Assembly (NCBI GenBank): GCA_023247235.1
Contig: JAHFGW010000003.1
Span: 29,854 to 67,230, forward strand
Direction of reading: 5' to 3'
Source: Candidatus Omnitrophota bacterium
Lineage (GTDB): Bacteria > Omnitrophota > Gorgyraeia > Aquiviventales > Aquiviventaceae
DNA length: 37,377 nt
Position numbers and translations under genes: made by a program. Numbering within the stretch: position 1 is the stretch's first letter; every line of letters begins with the position of its first letter. Positions 1-8,943 of the stretch are shown here, piece after piece. The notes under the pieces are model-generated. The model did not search any database and had not been told where the DNA came from. It saw nothing but the letters and a program-made list of their open reading frames with translations.

Positions 1-1
1 A

Positions 2-373
2 CTGCTGGCGGAGGCCGACCTGGTGTCCCTGCATGCGGCGCGCCGCCGCGAGGAGGGGCCACTCCTTGGGCGCGACGAGCTGGCCGGCATGAAGCCCGGG
101 GCCTATGTGGTCAATACGGCGCGCGGATTCCTCATCGAGGAACGGGCGCTGGAAGAGGCGCTGCGCACAGGCCGCTTGGCTGGCGCCGCGCTGGACGTCT
201 ATGCGGCAGAGCCGTACCATGGGCCGCTCGCCAAGCTGCCCAATGTGCTGTGCACGCCGCACATTGCCACGCTGACAAGAGCTTCCCGCGCGGCCATGGA
301 GCGGCGCAGCGCAGAGCAGGTGGTTCAACACTTCGCGCGGCATGAGGCCGCGCTACGCGAGGCGCCGGCATGA
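2..373 (+). CDS. D-2-hydroxyacid dehydrogenase (NAD-binding), C-terminal fragment truncated by window edge
   Basis: Frame open from base 2; motifs GAYVVNTARGFLIEERAL, GAALDVYAAEP and LCTPHIA typical of the D-isomer 2-hydroxyacid dehydrogenase NAD-binding domain. Confidence 0.85.
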   Translation: MLAEADLVSLHAARRREEGPLLGRDELAGMKPGAYVVNTARGFLIEERALEEALRTGRLAGAALDVYAAEPYHGPLAKLPNVLCTPHIATLTRASRAAMERRSAEQVVQHFARHEAALREAPA

Positions 374-1497
374 TCATGGTCCTCGCTCTCCTGGCCGCCG
401 TCACGATCGCGGAAGTCGTGCTTCGACGCCATCGAAGCGCGCGGCACGGCGTGGCGTGGTGGGGCCTCTGGCGGATGCCGTCGCCGAAATCGCTGGCCTT
501 CGCCGAGCACCCGTATGCGCTGTACGTCAAGAGGCCCAACAGCGACGGCTTCTACCCCTCGAACACACTCGGCTATACCGGCAAGCGCGAGGTGGCGAGC
601 GGGCGCAGCGCCACGTTGGTTCGCATCTACTGCGTGGGCGGCTCCACCATGGAAGCGCATGATCCCGCGCAGGGCCCGGACTCCTCCTGGCCGGCCAAAC
701 TGCAGGATCTCCTGGCGACGCGGTGTCCCGAGGTCCGCATCGAGTGCATCAATGCGGCCTCCGCAGGGTATACCTCGGCCGAATCGTTGTCCGAGTTCCT
801 GTTCCGAGGGCTCGAGCTGCGCCCGGATGTCCTGCTGGTCTACCACAATGTGAACGACGCCTGGACCTGCCAAATGATCGAGGGGTTCAAGAGCGATTAT
901 TCTCATGCAAGGCGACACAAGCCTTGGCGGATTGGGTGGATCAATCGCATCCCGCAGCTGCCTTGGCTGTGGACCTACCAAGCCCTCTGGCGCTGGGCGA
1001 CCCAGCGCTTCGGGAAGGCCAATGCGCTCATTCACTGGATTGCGGACCCGCCGTGGACCGCGGTGCGCGCATTCAATCCGTCAGCCGTGGCGGCCTTTGC
1101 CCGGAACATCACGAACCTGGCCTGTGTGGCGCGCGCGTGGGACTGCGTGCCGGTGCTGGTCAAATGGGAATGCGATTGGACAGCCCGCCGTCACCCCACG
1201 GCGTATTACCGCAACCGCGGCCAGGAGACGACGGACCGATATTTCGAGTTTCTTGAGGCCAATAACGAGGCGCTGGCCCAGGTCGCTTCGCGCGTTGACG
1301 GCTGCGAGTATATCGATGTGGGGCCCTTTGCCTCCGAGCATTTTGCGGACGGCATGCATTTCAGTCCGCAGGGACTTCAGGCGATGGCCCAGAGGCTGGC
1401 AGACTCGCTTGAACCGATTGTCAGATCGCGCATCGCAGCGCGGGCCGCCACGCAGGAGAGGACGCGTGTTCCAGTGGGGAGCGCCCATGGTCGGTGA
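370..1497 (+). CDS. SGNH/GDSL-type hydrolase family protein
   Basis: ATGA overlap with upstream gene; GGSTMEA block near the N-terminus, INAASAGYTSAES, late DGMHFSPQG block (catalytic D-x-x-H type). Confidence 0.75.
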   Translation: MIMVLALLAAVTIAEVVLRRHRSARHGVAWWGLWRMPSPKSLAFAEHPYALYVKRPNSDGFYPSNTLGYTGKREVASGRSATLVRIYCVGGSTMEAHDPAQGPDSSWPAKLQDLLATRCPEVRIECINAASAGYTSAESLSEFLFRGLELRPDVLLVYHNVNDAWTCQMIEGFKSDYSHARRHKPWRIGWINRIPQLPWLWTYQALWRWATQRFGKANALIHWIADPPWTAVRAFNPSAVAAFARNITNLACVARAWDCVPVLVKWECDWTARRHPTAYYRNRGQETTDRYFEFLEANNEALAQVASRVDGCEYIDVGPFASEHFADGMHFSPQGLQAMAQRLADSLEPIVRSRIAARAATQERTRVPVGSAHGR

Positions 1498-1636
1498 GCG
1501 GGCTCTGCGGGGCGTCTGGACCTTCCTCAGGCGGGGCAGGAAACGTCTGGCCAGCATGCTGCGGCGGCCGAAGCGGCGCCAGGACAACCCGAGGACCCAG
1601 GATGACGGCCGAGGCAATATCTATCCGCTCTGGTGA
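1487..1636 (+). CDS. Possible small basic protein (49 aa)
   Basis: ATG at 1487 overlapping the SGNH stop; MVGERALRGVWTFLRRGRKRLASMLRRPKRRQDNPRTQDDGRGNIYPLW. Coding status uncertain. Confidence 0.35.
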   Translation: MVGERALRGVWTFLRRGRKRLASMLRRPKRRQDNPRTQDDGRGNIYPLW

Positions 1637-1641
1637 GCGGC

Positions 1642-1799
1642 CCCTCGACTCGGGCGCAAGTCCCGATCAGACGGCCCTCGCTCGGGATGTCGCCCCGGAC
1701 GGGTCGAGGGGTCGTCCTGAGCGAGCGCAGCGAGTCGTGGTTCGACTCCCTGCGGTCGCTCACCACGATCCCGAGCGAGCCCACGGGGCGAGTCGAGGG
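1642..1799. repeat. Palindromic intergenic repeat element with nested inverted repeats
   Basis: Outer perfect 11-bp inverted repeat CCCTCGACTCG (1642-1652) / CGAGTCGAGGG (1789-1799); inner hairpin with 19-nt arms at 1719-1737 and 1743-1761 (17/19 complementary) around a 5-nt loop, with partial pairing further outward. Confidence 0.75.
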
Positions 1800-1835
1800 A
1801 TCGAAGGACGAGGGCAGTGGAGCCCCGGGTTTCCC

Positions 1836-2762
1836 TTGGGGGCTCCACCGCCGCTGGTCAGCGTGATTATTCCAACATACAATCACGGCCGGTATCTCCG
1901 CCAGACGGTGGACAGCGTGCTGGGACAGTCCTATGCGCATCGGGACGTGATCGTGGTCGATGACGGCTCGACCGATGCCACCGATCACATTCTGCGGAGC
2001 TACGGAGAGCAGATTCGGTGGATCCGACAAGAGCGCCAGGGCGTCTCCGCGGCGCGTAACCGCGGCGCGCGGGAGGGCCGAGGTGAGCTGCTGGCGTTTC
2101 TGGATGCGGACGACTGGTGGCTGCCGAGGAAGCTGGAGCGCCAAGTCGCGCGATGGCTCCGAGAACCCGAGCTCGGTCTGGTGCATTGCGGCGAATCGGT
2201 GATCGATGAGGCGGGCACCCTGCAGCAACGGCGCGTGGAGGGTCTTGAAGGGTGGGTGGCCGAGGACCTGCTGCGGTACGAGCGGATCGTCGTGATCGCG
2301 CCGGGGAGCACCGTGCTCCTTCCGCGCGCGGCGTTTGAAGCGATCGGCGGCTTTGACACGCAGTTGTCGACCTTCGCTGATTGGGATTTCTGTTATCGGA
2401 TTGCTGTGCGCTACCGCATCGGGTGTGTTCCAGAGGCGCTGGTCACGGTGCGATCGCATACGAGCAGCATGCAGCGCAACGTCCGGGCGATCGAACATGA
2501 CATGTTGCTGGCCTACCACAAGGCGTTTCGCGATGGCGGGCCGGCGCTGCGCCGGCTGCGCCGCCGGTGTTACGGCCATCTCCACATGGTGCTCGCCGGC
2601 TCGTTCTTCACGACCGGGTGGAGGGCGCAGGGGTTCCGTCATCTGCTCAAGGGCCTGTGGCTGACACCCCAGCAGAGCACCCGCGTGCTCGGCTACCCAC
2701 TCCGATGGTGGTCTCGACGGCGCGCCAGCGGCATGCGATGCCTGGAGTCCAAGGGTCCATGA
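1836..2762 (+). CDS. Glycosyltransferase family 2
   Basis: ORF open from 1494, but the conserved domain begins at PPLVSVIIPTYNHGRYLRQTVDSVLGQ...VVDDGSTD...FLDADDWW. Start uncertain; an in-frame TTG at 1836 lies just upstream of the domain. Confidence 0.85.
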   Translation: MGAPPPLVSVIIPTYNHGRYLRQTVDSVLGQSYAHRDVIVVDDGSTDATDHILRSYGEQIRWIRQERQGVSAARNRGAREGRGELLAFLDADDWWLPRKLERQVARWLREPELGLVHCGESVIDEAGTLQQRRVEGLEGWVAEDLLRYERIVVIAPGSTVLLPRAAFEAIGGFDTQLSTFADWDFCYRIAVRYRIGCVPEALVTVRSHTSSMQRNVRAIEHDMLLAYHKAFRDGGPALRRLRRRCYGHLHMVLAGSFFTTGWRAQGFRHLLKGLWLTPQQSTRVLGYPLRWWSRRRASGMRCLESKGP

Positions 2763-3739
2763 CACCGCCGGTCTTGTCGGTCATCATCCCAACGTATAAC
2801 CGGGCCGCATTCCTCGCGTGCGCAGTGGATTCGGTGCTGGCGCAGACCGGCGTCGAGGTGGAGGTCATCGTCGTGGATGACGGTTCGACAGACAGCACTG
2901 CCGCGGTGCTGGAACGACGCGCCGCGCGCTGGGGCCAGCGTGTCCGATATCTCCGGCAGGAGCACGCCGAGCGGGGCGTCGCCAGGAATCGGGGTCTGCG
3001 AGAAGCGCGGGGAGCCTTCGTGGCCTCTCTGGATTCCGATGATCTCTGGCGCCCGGACCATGCCAGGAGGTGCCTGACGGTATTGGCGCGAAATCCCCGC
3101 GCGGTGGCGGCCTATGGCGACTATGGTCAAATCGACCAGGACGGCCGGGTGATTCGCGAGCGGGTTGTCTGGCCGCTCGGCCAGGGACGCGACTTCCTGC
3201 GTGATCTCTGCCTCAAACGGCTCATCCTGCATCCCAGCCGGGTGGTCATGCGCCGCGCCGCGCTCGATACCGATCCATTCGACCCTGAGTGTCCCGGCGT
3301 GGAGGACTGGCGTCTGTGGCTCTTACTGGCAGACCGAGGGGTGTTTGAGCCCGTTGGGGACGTGACGGTCTGGATGCGCGTGCACGCCCATGGAACGTTC
3401 AGCCATCCGCAGCAGTTTACGCACAATCTCATGCTCGCGGCCCAGCGGATCATCGCGACGGGTCTGCCAGCACACGTCGGGATTCCGGGGCCGCGCATCT
3501 TGGCGATCAACCGGTGCCATTGCGCTTACGTCTATTACCTGGCCGGCCAGTGGTCTGAGGCCGGTCGGTGGCTCGCGGCGGCGATCCGTCACTATCCGCC
3601 CGTGGTGAAGGAAGTGGATTTCTGGCAGGTGCTCGCCAGGCTCCTGCTCGGCCGCAGCCTGTCCAAGCGAATCCGGGCCGTGCGGCAGCAGGGGCGGGGC
3701 GCAATCATTCCGCTGGCGCAGCCCATGATGGAGCCCTGA
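2759..3739 (+). CDS. Glycosyltransferase family 2
   Basis: ATGA overlap with previous stop; MTPPVLSVIIPTYNRAAFLACAVDSVLAQ...VDDGSTDSTAAVL...ASLDSDDLW. Confidence 0.92.
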   Translation: MTPPVLSVIIPTYNRAAFLACAVDSVLAQTGVEVEVIVVDDGSTDSTAAVLERRAARWGQRVRYLRQEHAERGVARNRGLREARGAFVASLDSDDLWRPDHARRCLTVLARNPRAVAAYGDYGQIDQDGRVIRERVVWPLGQGRDFLRDLCLKRLILHPSRVVMRRAALDTDPFDPECPGVEDWRLWLLLADRGVFEPVGDVTVWMRVHAHGTFSHPQQFTHNLMLAAQRIIATGLPAHVGIPGPRILAINRCHCAYVYYLAGQWSEAGRWLAAAIRHYPPVVKEVDFWQVLARLLLGRSLSKRIRAVRQQGRGAIIPLAQPMMEP

Positions 3740-6105
3740 TGGGTCCACCGCGGGTCCTGTACCTCTCCTACGACGGGGCGCTGGAACCGTTAGGGCAGTC
3801 CCAGATCCTCCCCTACCTCCGGCGACTGGCTGCGCGAGGGGCGGCGATCACGCTGCTGACGTTTGAGAAACGCGCCGACCGGAGGCGGCCGGAGCGCATC
3901 CGGTTCCTGCGAGATGAGCTGTCGACCCAGGGCATTCATTGGGTCCCGTTGGCCTACCACAAGCGTCCGACGGTGCTGGCGACCTCATGGGATGTGCTGG
4001 TCGGCGCGCTGAGCGCATGGCGGATCATCCGCCGCGATCGGATTCAACTGCTGCACGCGCGCAGCGATGTCGCCGCGCTCATCGCATGGCTCCTCAAGCG
4101 GGCGACCGGGACGCGGATGCTGTTCGACATGCGAGGGTTCTGGGCGGATGAGCGGGTGGAGGGCGGGCACTGGGCGCCAACGGGGTGGCTGTACCGCGTG
4201 GCCAAGCGGTTGGAGCGCGTCTTCCTTGAGGAGGCCGACGAGATCATCACGCTCACCGAGTGGGCCCGCGACACGGTCCAGGAACGGCTCGGCGCGGCGT
4301 GTCCTCCGATCACCGTCATCCCGACCTGCGTGGATCTTGAGCGGTTTTCGCCGGCGACCGCGGCCGGTCCGCCGGCCAACGGGCCGGTCTTCGTCTACGC
4401 CGGTTCTGTGGGGACCTGGTACCTGCTGCCGGAGATGCTCCGGTTCATGGAGCGGGCGGCACAGCGGTTTCCCGGCGCCAGGTTATTACTCCTGACGCGA
4501 CAGACCGAGGAGGCCGCCGCCGCGCTGCGGGCCTGCGCACTGAATCCCGGGGCGGTCACGATGGTGACGGCGGACACCGATGAGGTCCCCGGCTGGCTCG
4601 CCCGGGCCCAGGCGGGCCTGGCCTTCTACAAACCAGGCTTCTCGCGCCGTGGCACGTGCCCCACCAAGATCGGCGAATACCTCGCGATGGGATTGCCGGT
4701 CGTCGTCAACACCGGCGTGGGAGACACGGAAATGTTGATCGGCGACACGCAGACTGGCGCTGTCCTGCCGGAGTTCACGCCGGAGGCCTATGACCGCGCG
4801 CTGGAAGAGCTCCAGCGGCTCTGGACGGCTCCGGACCTTGCGGCCCGCTGCCGCGCGGCCGCGGAGCGCTCCTGCGCCTTGCCGACGGGCGTTGAGCGTT
4901 ACTGGGGGATTTACCAGCGTGCGGCTGGCGGCAATGGCGTCGGCCCGCTACCCGGGGCGCGGGGCGCGCTGCGGGTCCTGGCGCTGATACCCTACCTCTA
5001 TGACACGGTGCCCGGGCAGCGGTTTCGCATCGAGCAGTGGGCGAGGCTCCTGGCGCCGCAAGGCGTGCGTGTGCAGTTCCTGCCATTTGAGTCGCGACAG
5101 TTGAAACAGGTGCTCTACACGACGCGATCTCCCTTCAAGAAACTGACGGCGCTGATCGCCTGCGTCGGGCGCCGCCTCCGCGACGTGGCGGCGATCCACC
5201 GGCAGGACTGGGACGTGATCTACCTCTACCGGGAGCTCTTGCCGATCGGGCCGCCCTGGCTTGAAGGGTGGCTGGCGACCAAGGGGATTCCGATCCTCTA
5301 CGACTTCGACGACGCCATCTTTCTGCCCGCGGTGAGCGAGGCGAACCAGGGTTTCCAGTGGTTGAAGCGGCCGCGCAAGACCTGGACGATCGCCCGGTTG
5401 AGCCGTCATGTCATCGTCGGCAACGAGCACCTGAAATCGCGCGTACAACCGCACACCTCGCGCGTCTCCGTGATTCCGACGACCATTGACATCGAGCGCT
5501 ACCTGCCGAAGCCCGATGTGCAGATCCACGGCGTGCCCACGATCGGCTGGAGCGGCAGCCTCACCACGCTGGAGCATCTCAGGACCGTGGCACCGGCCCT
5601 CCGACGGCTGAGAGCGCAGCGGCTTTTCCGGCTCAAGGTGTTCGGCAGCGGGGACTTCTCGCTCGAGGGCCTCGAGGTGGACAGCCGGCCCTGGAGTGCC
5701 GACGCCGAGCTGGTGGAGTTGGCCTCGTTCGACATCGGCATCATGCCGTTGCCGGACGACGCGTGGGCGCGTGGCAAGTGCGGCCTGAAGGCGCTTCAGT
5801 ACATGGCGCTCGGCATCCCGACCATTGCCTCGCCGGTGGGCGTCAACGCCGAGATTATCGAGGATGGAACCAACGGCTTCCTCGCCTCACGCGAGGCAGA
5901 ATGGGTCGAGAAGCTCTCAAGGCTCCTCTCGGAGGAGCCGCTGAGGCGCCGGTTTGCAGCCGAGGGACGCAGGACCGTGGAGCGCTGGTATTCGGCGCAG
6001 CGGCAGGCGCCGCGGCTGCTGGCGCTTATCGAGCAGCTGAGCGGGCGACAGCCGGCGCCCGCCAGGACGCGCCTGGCACTCCAGGAGGCGACAGCGTCCC
6101 CATGA
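3739..6105 (+). CDS. Tandem two-domain glycosyltransferase (GT4-like + GT4-like)
   Basis: TGATG start. Two consecutive GT-B units: N-terminal with TKIGEYLAMGLPVVVNTGVGD, C-terminal with GKCGLKALQYMALGIPTIASPVGVNAEIIEDGTNGFLA. Confidence 0.88.
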   Translation: MGPPRVLYLSYDGALEPLGQSQILPYLRRLAARGAAITLLTFEKRADRRRPERIRFLRDELSTQGIHWVPLAYHKRPTVLATSWDVLVGALSAWRIIRRDRIQLLHARSDVAALIAWLLKRATGTRMLFDMRGFWADERVEGGHWAPTGWLYRVAKRLERVFLEEADEIITLTEWARDTVQERLGAACPPITVIPTCVDLERFSPATAAGPPANGPVFVYAGSVGTWYLLPEMLRFMERAAQRFPGARLLLLTRQTEEAAAALRACALNPGAVTMVTADTDEVPGWLARAQAGLAFYKPGFSRRGTCPTKIGEYLAMGLPVVVNTGVGDTEMLIGDTQTGAVLPEFTPEAYDRALEELQRLWTAPDLAARCRAAAERSCALPTGVERYWGIYQRAAGGNGVGPLPGARGALRVLALIPYLYDTVPGQRFRIEQWARLLAPQGVRVQFLPFESRQLKQVLYTTRSPFKKLTALIACVGRRLRDVAAIHRQDWDVIYLYRELLPIGPPWLEGWLATKGIPILYDFDDAIFLPAVSEANQGFQWLKRPRKTWTIARLSRHVIVGNEHLKSRVQPHTSRVSVIPTTIDIERYLPKPDVQIHGVPTIGWSGSLTTLEHLRTVAPALRRLRAQRLFRLKVFGSGDFSLEGLEVDSRPWSADAELVELASFDIGIMPLPDDAWARGKCGLKALQYMALGIPTIASPVGVNAEIIEDGTNGFLASREAEWVEKLSRLLSEEPLRRRFAAEGRRTVERWYSAQRQAPRLLALIEQLSGRQPAPARTRLALQEATASP

Positions 6106-8936
6106 CCCAGCCCGTCCTGCTCATCGCCTGGAATCTCACGTGGCTGTTTGCGCTGGGCTGCGGAGCGCTCTGGTGGATGGCGAACCGCGCGACACACGAC
6201 CGGCGCCTGCGCTGGGTCCTCCTGGCGTCCTACAGCGCCCGTGTCCTGTTGGCGACCGCCCTCTTCCTCATCTCGTACTGGAGATGGCCCATCCTTGAGT
6301 CGTTGCAGACCGTGAGAGGGTTCTGGAACTTTGGCCTGGATGCCAATGTCTACCACGACTTTGGCGCGCAGGTTGCCGAGGCCTGGACACATGGGACCGA
6401 ATTGCCCAGGACAGGATTGGGGTTCGAATACTTCGCGGTCGTGGGCGCACTGTACAGGCTCTTGGGTCCGAACCCCCTCTATCCCCTGTTGGTGAACAGT
6501 TGGCTGGGCGCTGTGACTGCGCTGCTCGTGTACCTGATTGGGCAGAGACTCTTTGATCGGCGGGCCGCCTTCCTGGCGAGCCTATTGGCGGCCTGGTGGC
6601 CCTCCACCTTTGTCTGGTCCAGCCAGCTGCTGAGGGATTCTCTGACGTGGGTGCTGCTCTTGGCTTCCTTATGGCTGATTGTGGAGGCCGTGTCACGGAC
6701 GGGGAGGCCGCACCGCTCGGTGGCGCGCTGGGTGCTCCGCGCTGTCCTGCTTGGAATGGCCGTGATCGCCTTGACGCGGTTTCGCTTCTACTTGGCGACG
6801 GCGCTGTGCACGGCGGCCGTGGTCGTGCTGGTCCCCGCGGGCGTCTTCGCCGTCTGGCGAACACAGGTCAGGAAGGGAGTGCGCTACGCCGGGATCGCGC
6901 TGCTGGTCGTCATGGCGACGCTCTCCGCCCGCACCCTCAACACGTTTCGGCTCTTGTCCCCTCGCGAGCCTGAGCAGGCGCATTGCCGGCTGGCGAACGA
7001 GTACTGGGACCGCGGCCAGCTCGATGAGGCGGGACAGGAGTTTTCGCGGGCGATCCGCGTTGAAAGTGGACACAAGGACGCGTATCTGGGCCTTGCCGCC
7101 ATCAAGATCCAGCAGGGAGACTGGGACACGCCAATCTGGGCCTATGAGCGTTACCTGGAGCAGGAGGACGTCAAGGAGGCGCAAGCCGCAACGGCCCGGT
7201 CCATTCTTGCGCGGCTATATGTCGGGCTGGGGAACGTCCGATTTCTGAAGAGCCTCTCGGACGCCGTGGAGGCCTATGATCGCGCCGTGGCCTACGATCC
7301 TTCGCTCGCCGAGCCGGTGGCCAATGCCGGCCTTGCCTTGGCCCGCATGGGGCAGTTTGAGCAAGCCGCGGAGCGGGCTGCGCAGGCCCTGGACATGGCC
7401 AGGCCAGGAGCCGAGGAGGAGCGAATCAGGCGAGTGGTGGCGCAGACCTATCTGGTGAGGGGGCTCCATGAGGGCGAGATGGCCACCGTCACACGGGGCG
7501 GGAGCGCCGCGATTCCCCACGAGGAGGCGGCCATCAGGGCCTTTGCCCACGCCGTCACCGTGGATCCCTCCTGGGCGGAGCCTGCGGCGTATCTCGCGCA
7601 GGCGCTGGTTCGAAGCGGCGAGTTAGAGCAGGCCGACCGGCTGGCCGGACGCGCCTTGGAGCTGGCCGTGCCAGGAAGAGAGCGGACGCGCATCAAGGCC
7701 CTTGCCGCCAGGACCTACACAGTGGAGGGAGCGCTGGAGTTCCGGCGAGGACACAACGACCGGGCCCTGGAGGCCTATGCACGCGTCCACGCCCTTGACT
7801 CCGCCAATGCTCCTCCGGCCTTTGTGCAGCTCGGATTGCTGCTGGCTAGCGCTGGCGAACGAAGCCAGGCTGGTGAAATGTTCCGGCAGGCCTTTGAGCC
7901 AGGCCAGCCACGCGTCGCGCAACAGTGGATCGAGGCCATCGTGCAGAAGATCGGCTCGCCAACCTGGAACCCGCCGGGCGAGCGTACCGCGTTGTCTGCC
8001 GCGCCACAGTCGGCAGTCACCCCGGTGGCGGCCGGACCGCACGTGACACCGCGATCCGCCACAGCGCCACCCGCGGCGCGCCTGTCTTGGGCTTCCCTCG
8101 GCGCCTCGAGCAGCCCACGCTCACAACTCGACAGGGGAATCCTCGGATCGTACCGGAGATACCCCTGGACGATCTCGACATGGAGCACGCCGGGCGTGCT
8201 CAGCTCCGGCGCATTAGCGCTACTCGCGGAGCTCCCATCCACCGCCCCGTCAGCGGATACGGCGGAGCTGGCGCCGCTTTCAAAGAATTACGAGGAAATT
8301 CTAAACCTCGCGCTGGGCTTGCTTCCGAAGCGCAGGAGCGTCCCCAGCTATCAGAAGAAGGTCAATTATCGCTTTTCTCGACTTGACGTGCAGGCGCAGA
8401 AAATGGTGTTTGAGACGAGCCCGGAGTCGATGGAATATCTCCGTCAGGGATTTATTTCAGTCGGCGGGCATTCGCTCATGGATCCCTTGGTGCAGGTCGC
8501 AACACCCCGGCAGATGCTCCGCTACCTTCCGCGAGCCCTGGCGGTCGGGTTCCTGGCCCCGTTTCCGCGCCATTGGATCGATACGAAGGGCAGCACCGGG
8601 GGCATGCGACTGGTGTCGAGCGTGGAGATGCTGCTGGTCTATCTGCTGCTGCCGGGGATTCTCTGGGGCATCGTCAGGGTCGTAAAACAGCGCCAGGCCG
8701 CCGGCTTGCTGATCTTGGCCTACGTGCTGATCGCCGCGATTCCCATCTCCATGGTGGTGGCCAACTTGGGGACGCTGTTCCGACTGCGGCTGCTCTTCTT
8801 CCTGCCGCTACTGGTTGTCGGAGCAGCCGGAAACCCGATCGGGGTCTACCTCGGTGCCTACGCCACGCTTCGTCGATGGATCGCAGGGATCCGCGGGCAG
8901 CGGCAGCCGGCGGTTGGCGCGGGACAGCAGGGCTAG
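6102..8936 (+). CDS. Multi-TM glycosyltransferase (GT39/ArnT-like) with internal TPR domain
   Basis: ATGA start. N-terminal TM helices with LLRDSLTW; central TPR-like helices (e.g. DEAGQEFSRAIRVESGHKDAYLGLA, DAVEAYDRAVAYDPSLAEPVANAGLALARMGQFEQAAERA); Ala/Pro/Thr/Ser-rich linker; C-terminal TM segments. Confidence 0.75.
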   Translation: MTQPVLLIAWNLTWLFALGCGALWWMANRATHDRRLRWVLLASYSARVLLATALFLISYWRWPILESLQTVRGFWNFGLDANVYHDFGAQVAEAWTHGTELPRTGLGFEYFAVVGALYRLLGPNPLYPLLVNSWLGAVTALLVYLIGQRLFDRRAAFLASLLAAWWPSTFVWSSQLLRDSLTWVLLLASLWLIVEAVSRTGRPHRSVARWVLRAVLLGMAVIALTRFRFYLATALCTAAVVVLVPAGVFAVWRTQVRKGVRYAGIALLVVMATLSARTLNTFRLLSPREPEQAHCRLANEYWDRGQLDEAGQEFSRAIRVESGHKDAYLGLAAIKIQQGDWDTPIWAYERYLEQEDVKEAQAATARSILARLYVGLGNVRFLKSLSDAVEAYDRAVAYDPSLAEPVANAGLALARMGQFEQAAERAAQALDMARPGAEEERIRRVVAQTYLVRGLHEGEMATVTRGGSAAIPHEEAAIRAFAHAVTVDPSWAEPAAYLAQALVRSGELEQADRLAGRALELAVPGRERTRIKALAARTYTVEGALEFRRGHNDRALEAYARVHALDSANAPPAFVQLGLLLASAGERSQAGEMFRQAFEPGQPRVAQQWIEAIVQKIGSPTWNPPGERTALSAAPQSAVTPVAAGPHVTPRSATAPPAARLSWASLGASSSPRSQLDRGILGSYRRYPWTISTWSTPGVLSSGALALLAELPSTAPSADTAELAPLSKNYEEILNLALGLLPKRRSVPSYQKKVNYRFSRLDVQAQKMVFETSPESMEYLRQGFISVGGHSLMDPLVQVATPRQMLRYLPRALAVGFLAPFPRHWIDTKGSTGGMRLVSSVEMLLVYLLLPGILWGIVRVVKQRQAAGLLILAYVLIAAIPISMVVANLGTLFRLRLLFFLPLLVVGAAGNPIGVYLGAYATLRRWIAGIRGQRQPAVGAGQQG

Positions 8937-8943
8937 CCATTGC

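Noticed and set aside
1494-1836. N-terminal ~114 residues of the first GT2 ORF as a real domain
   Set aside because: Mostly translation of the palindromic repeat and upstream overlap; the conserved GT2 domain begins just after 1836.
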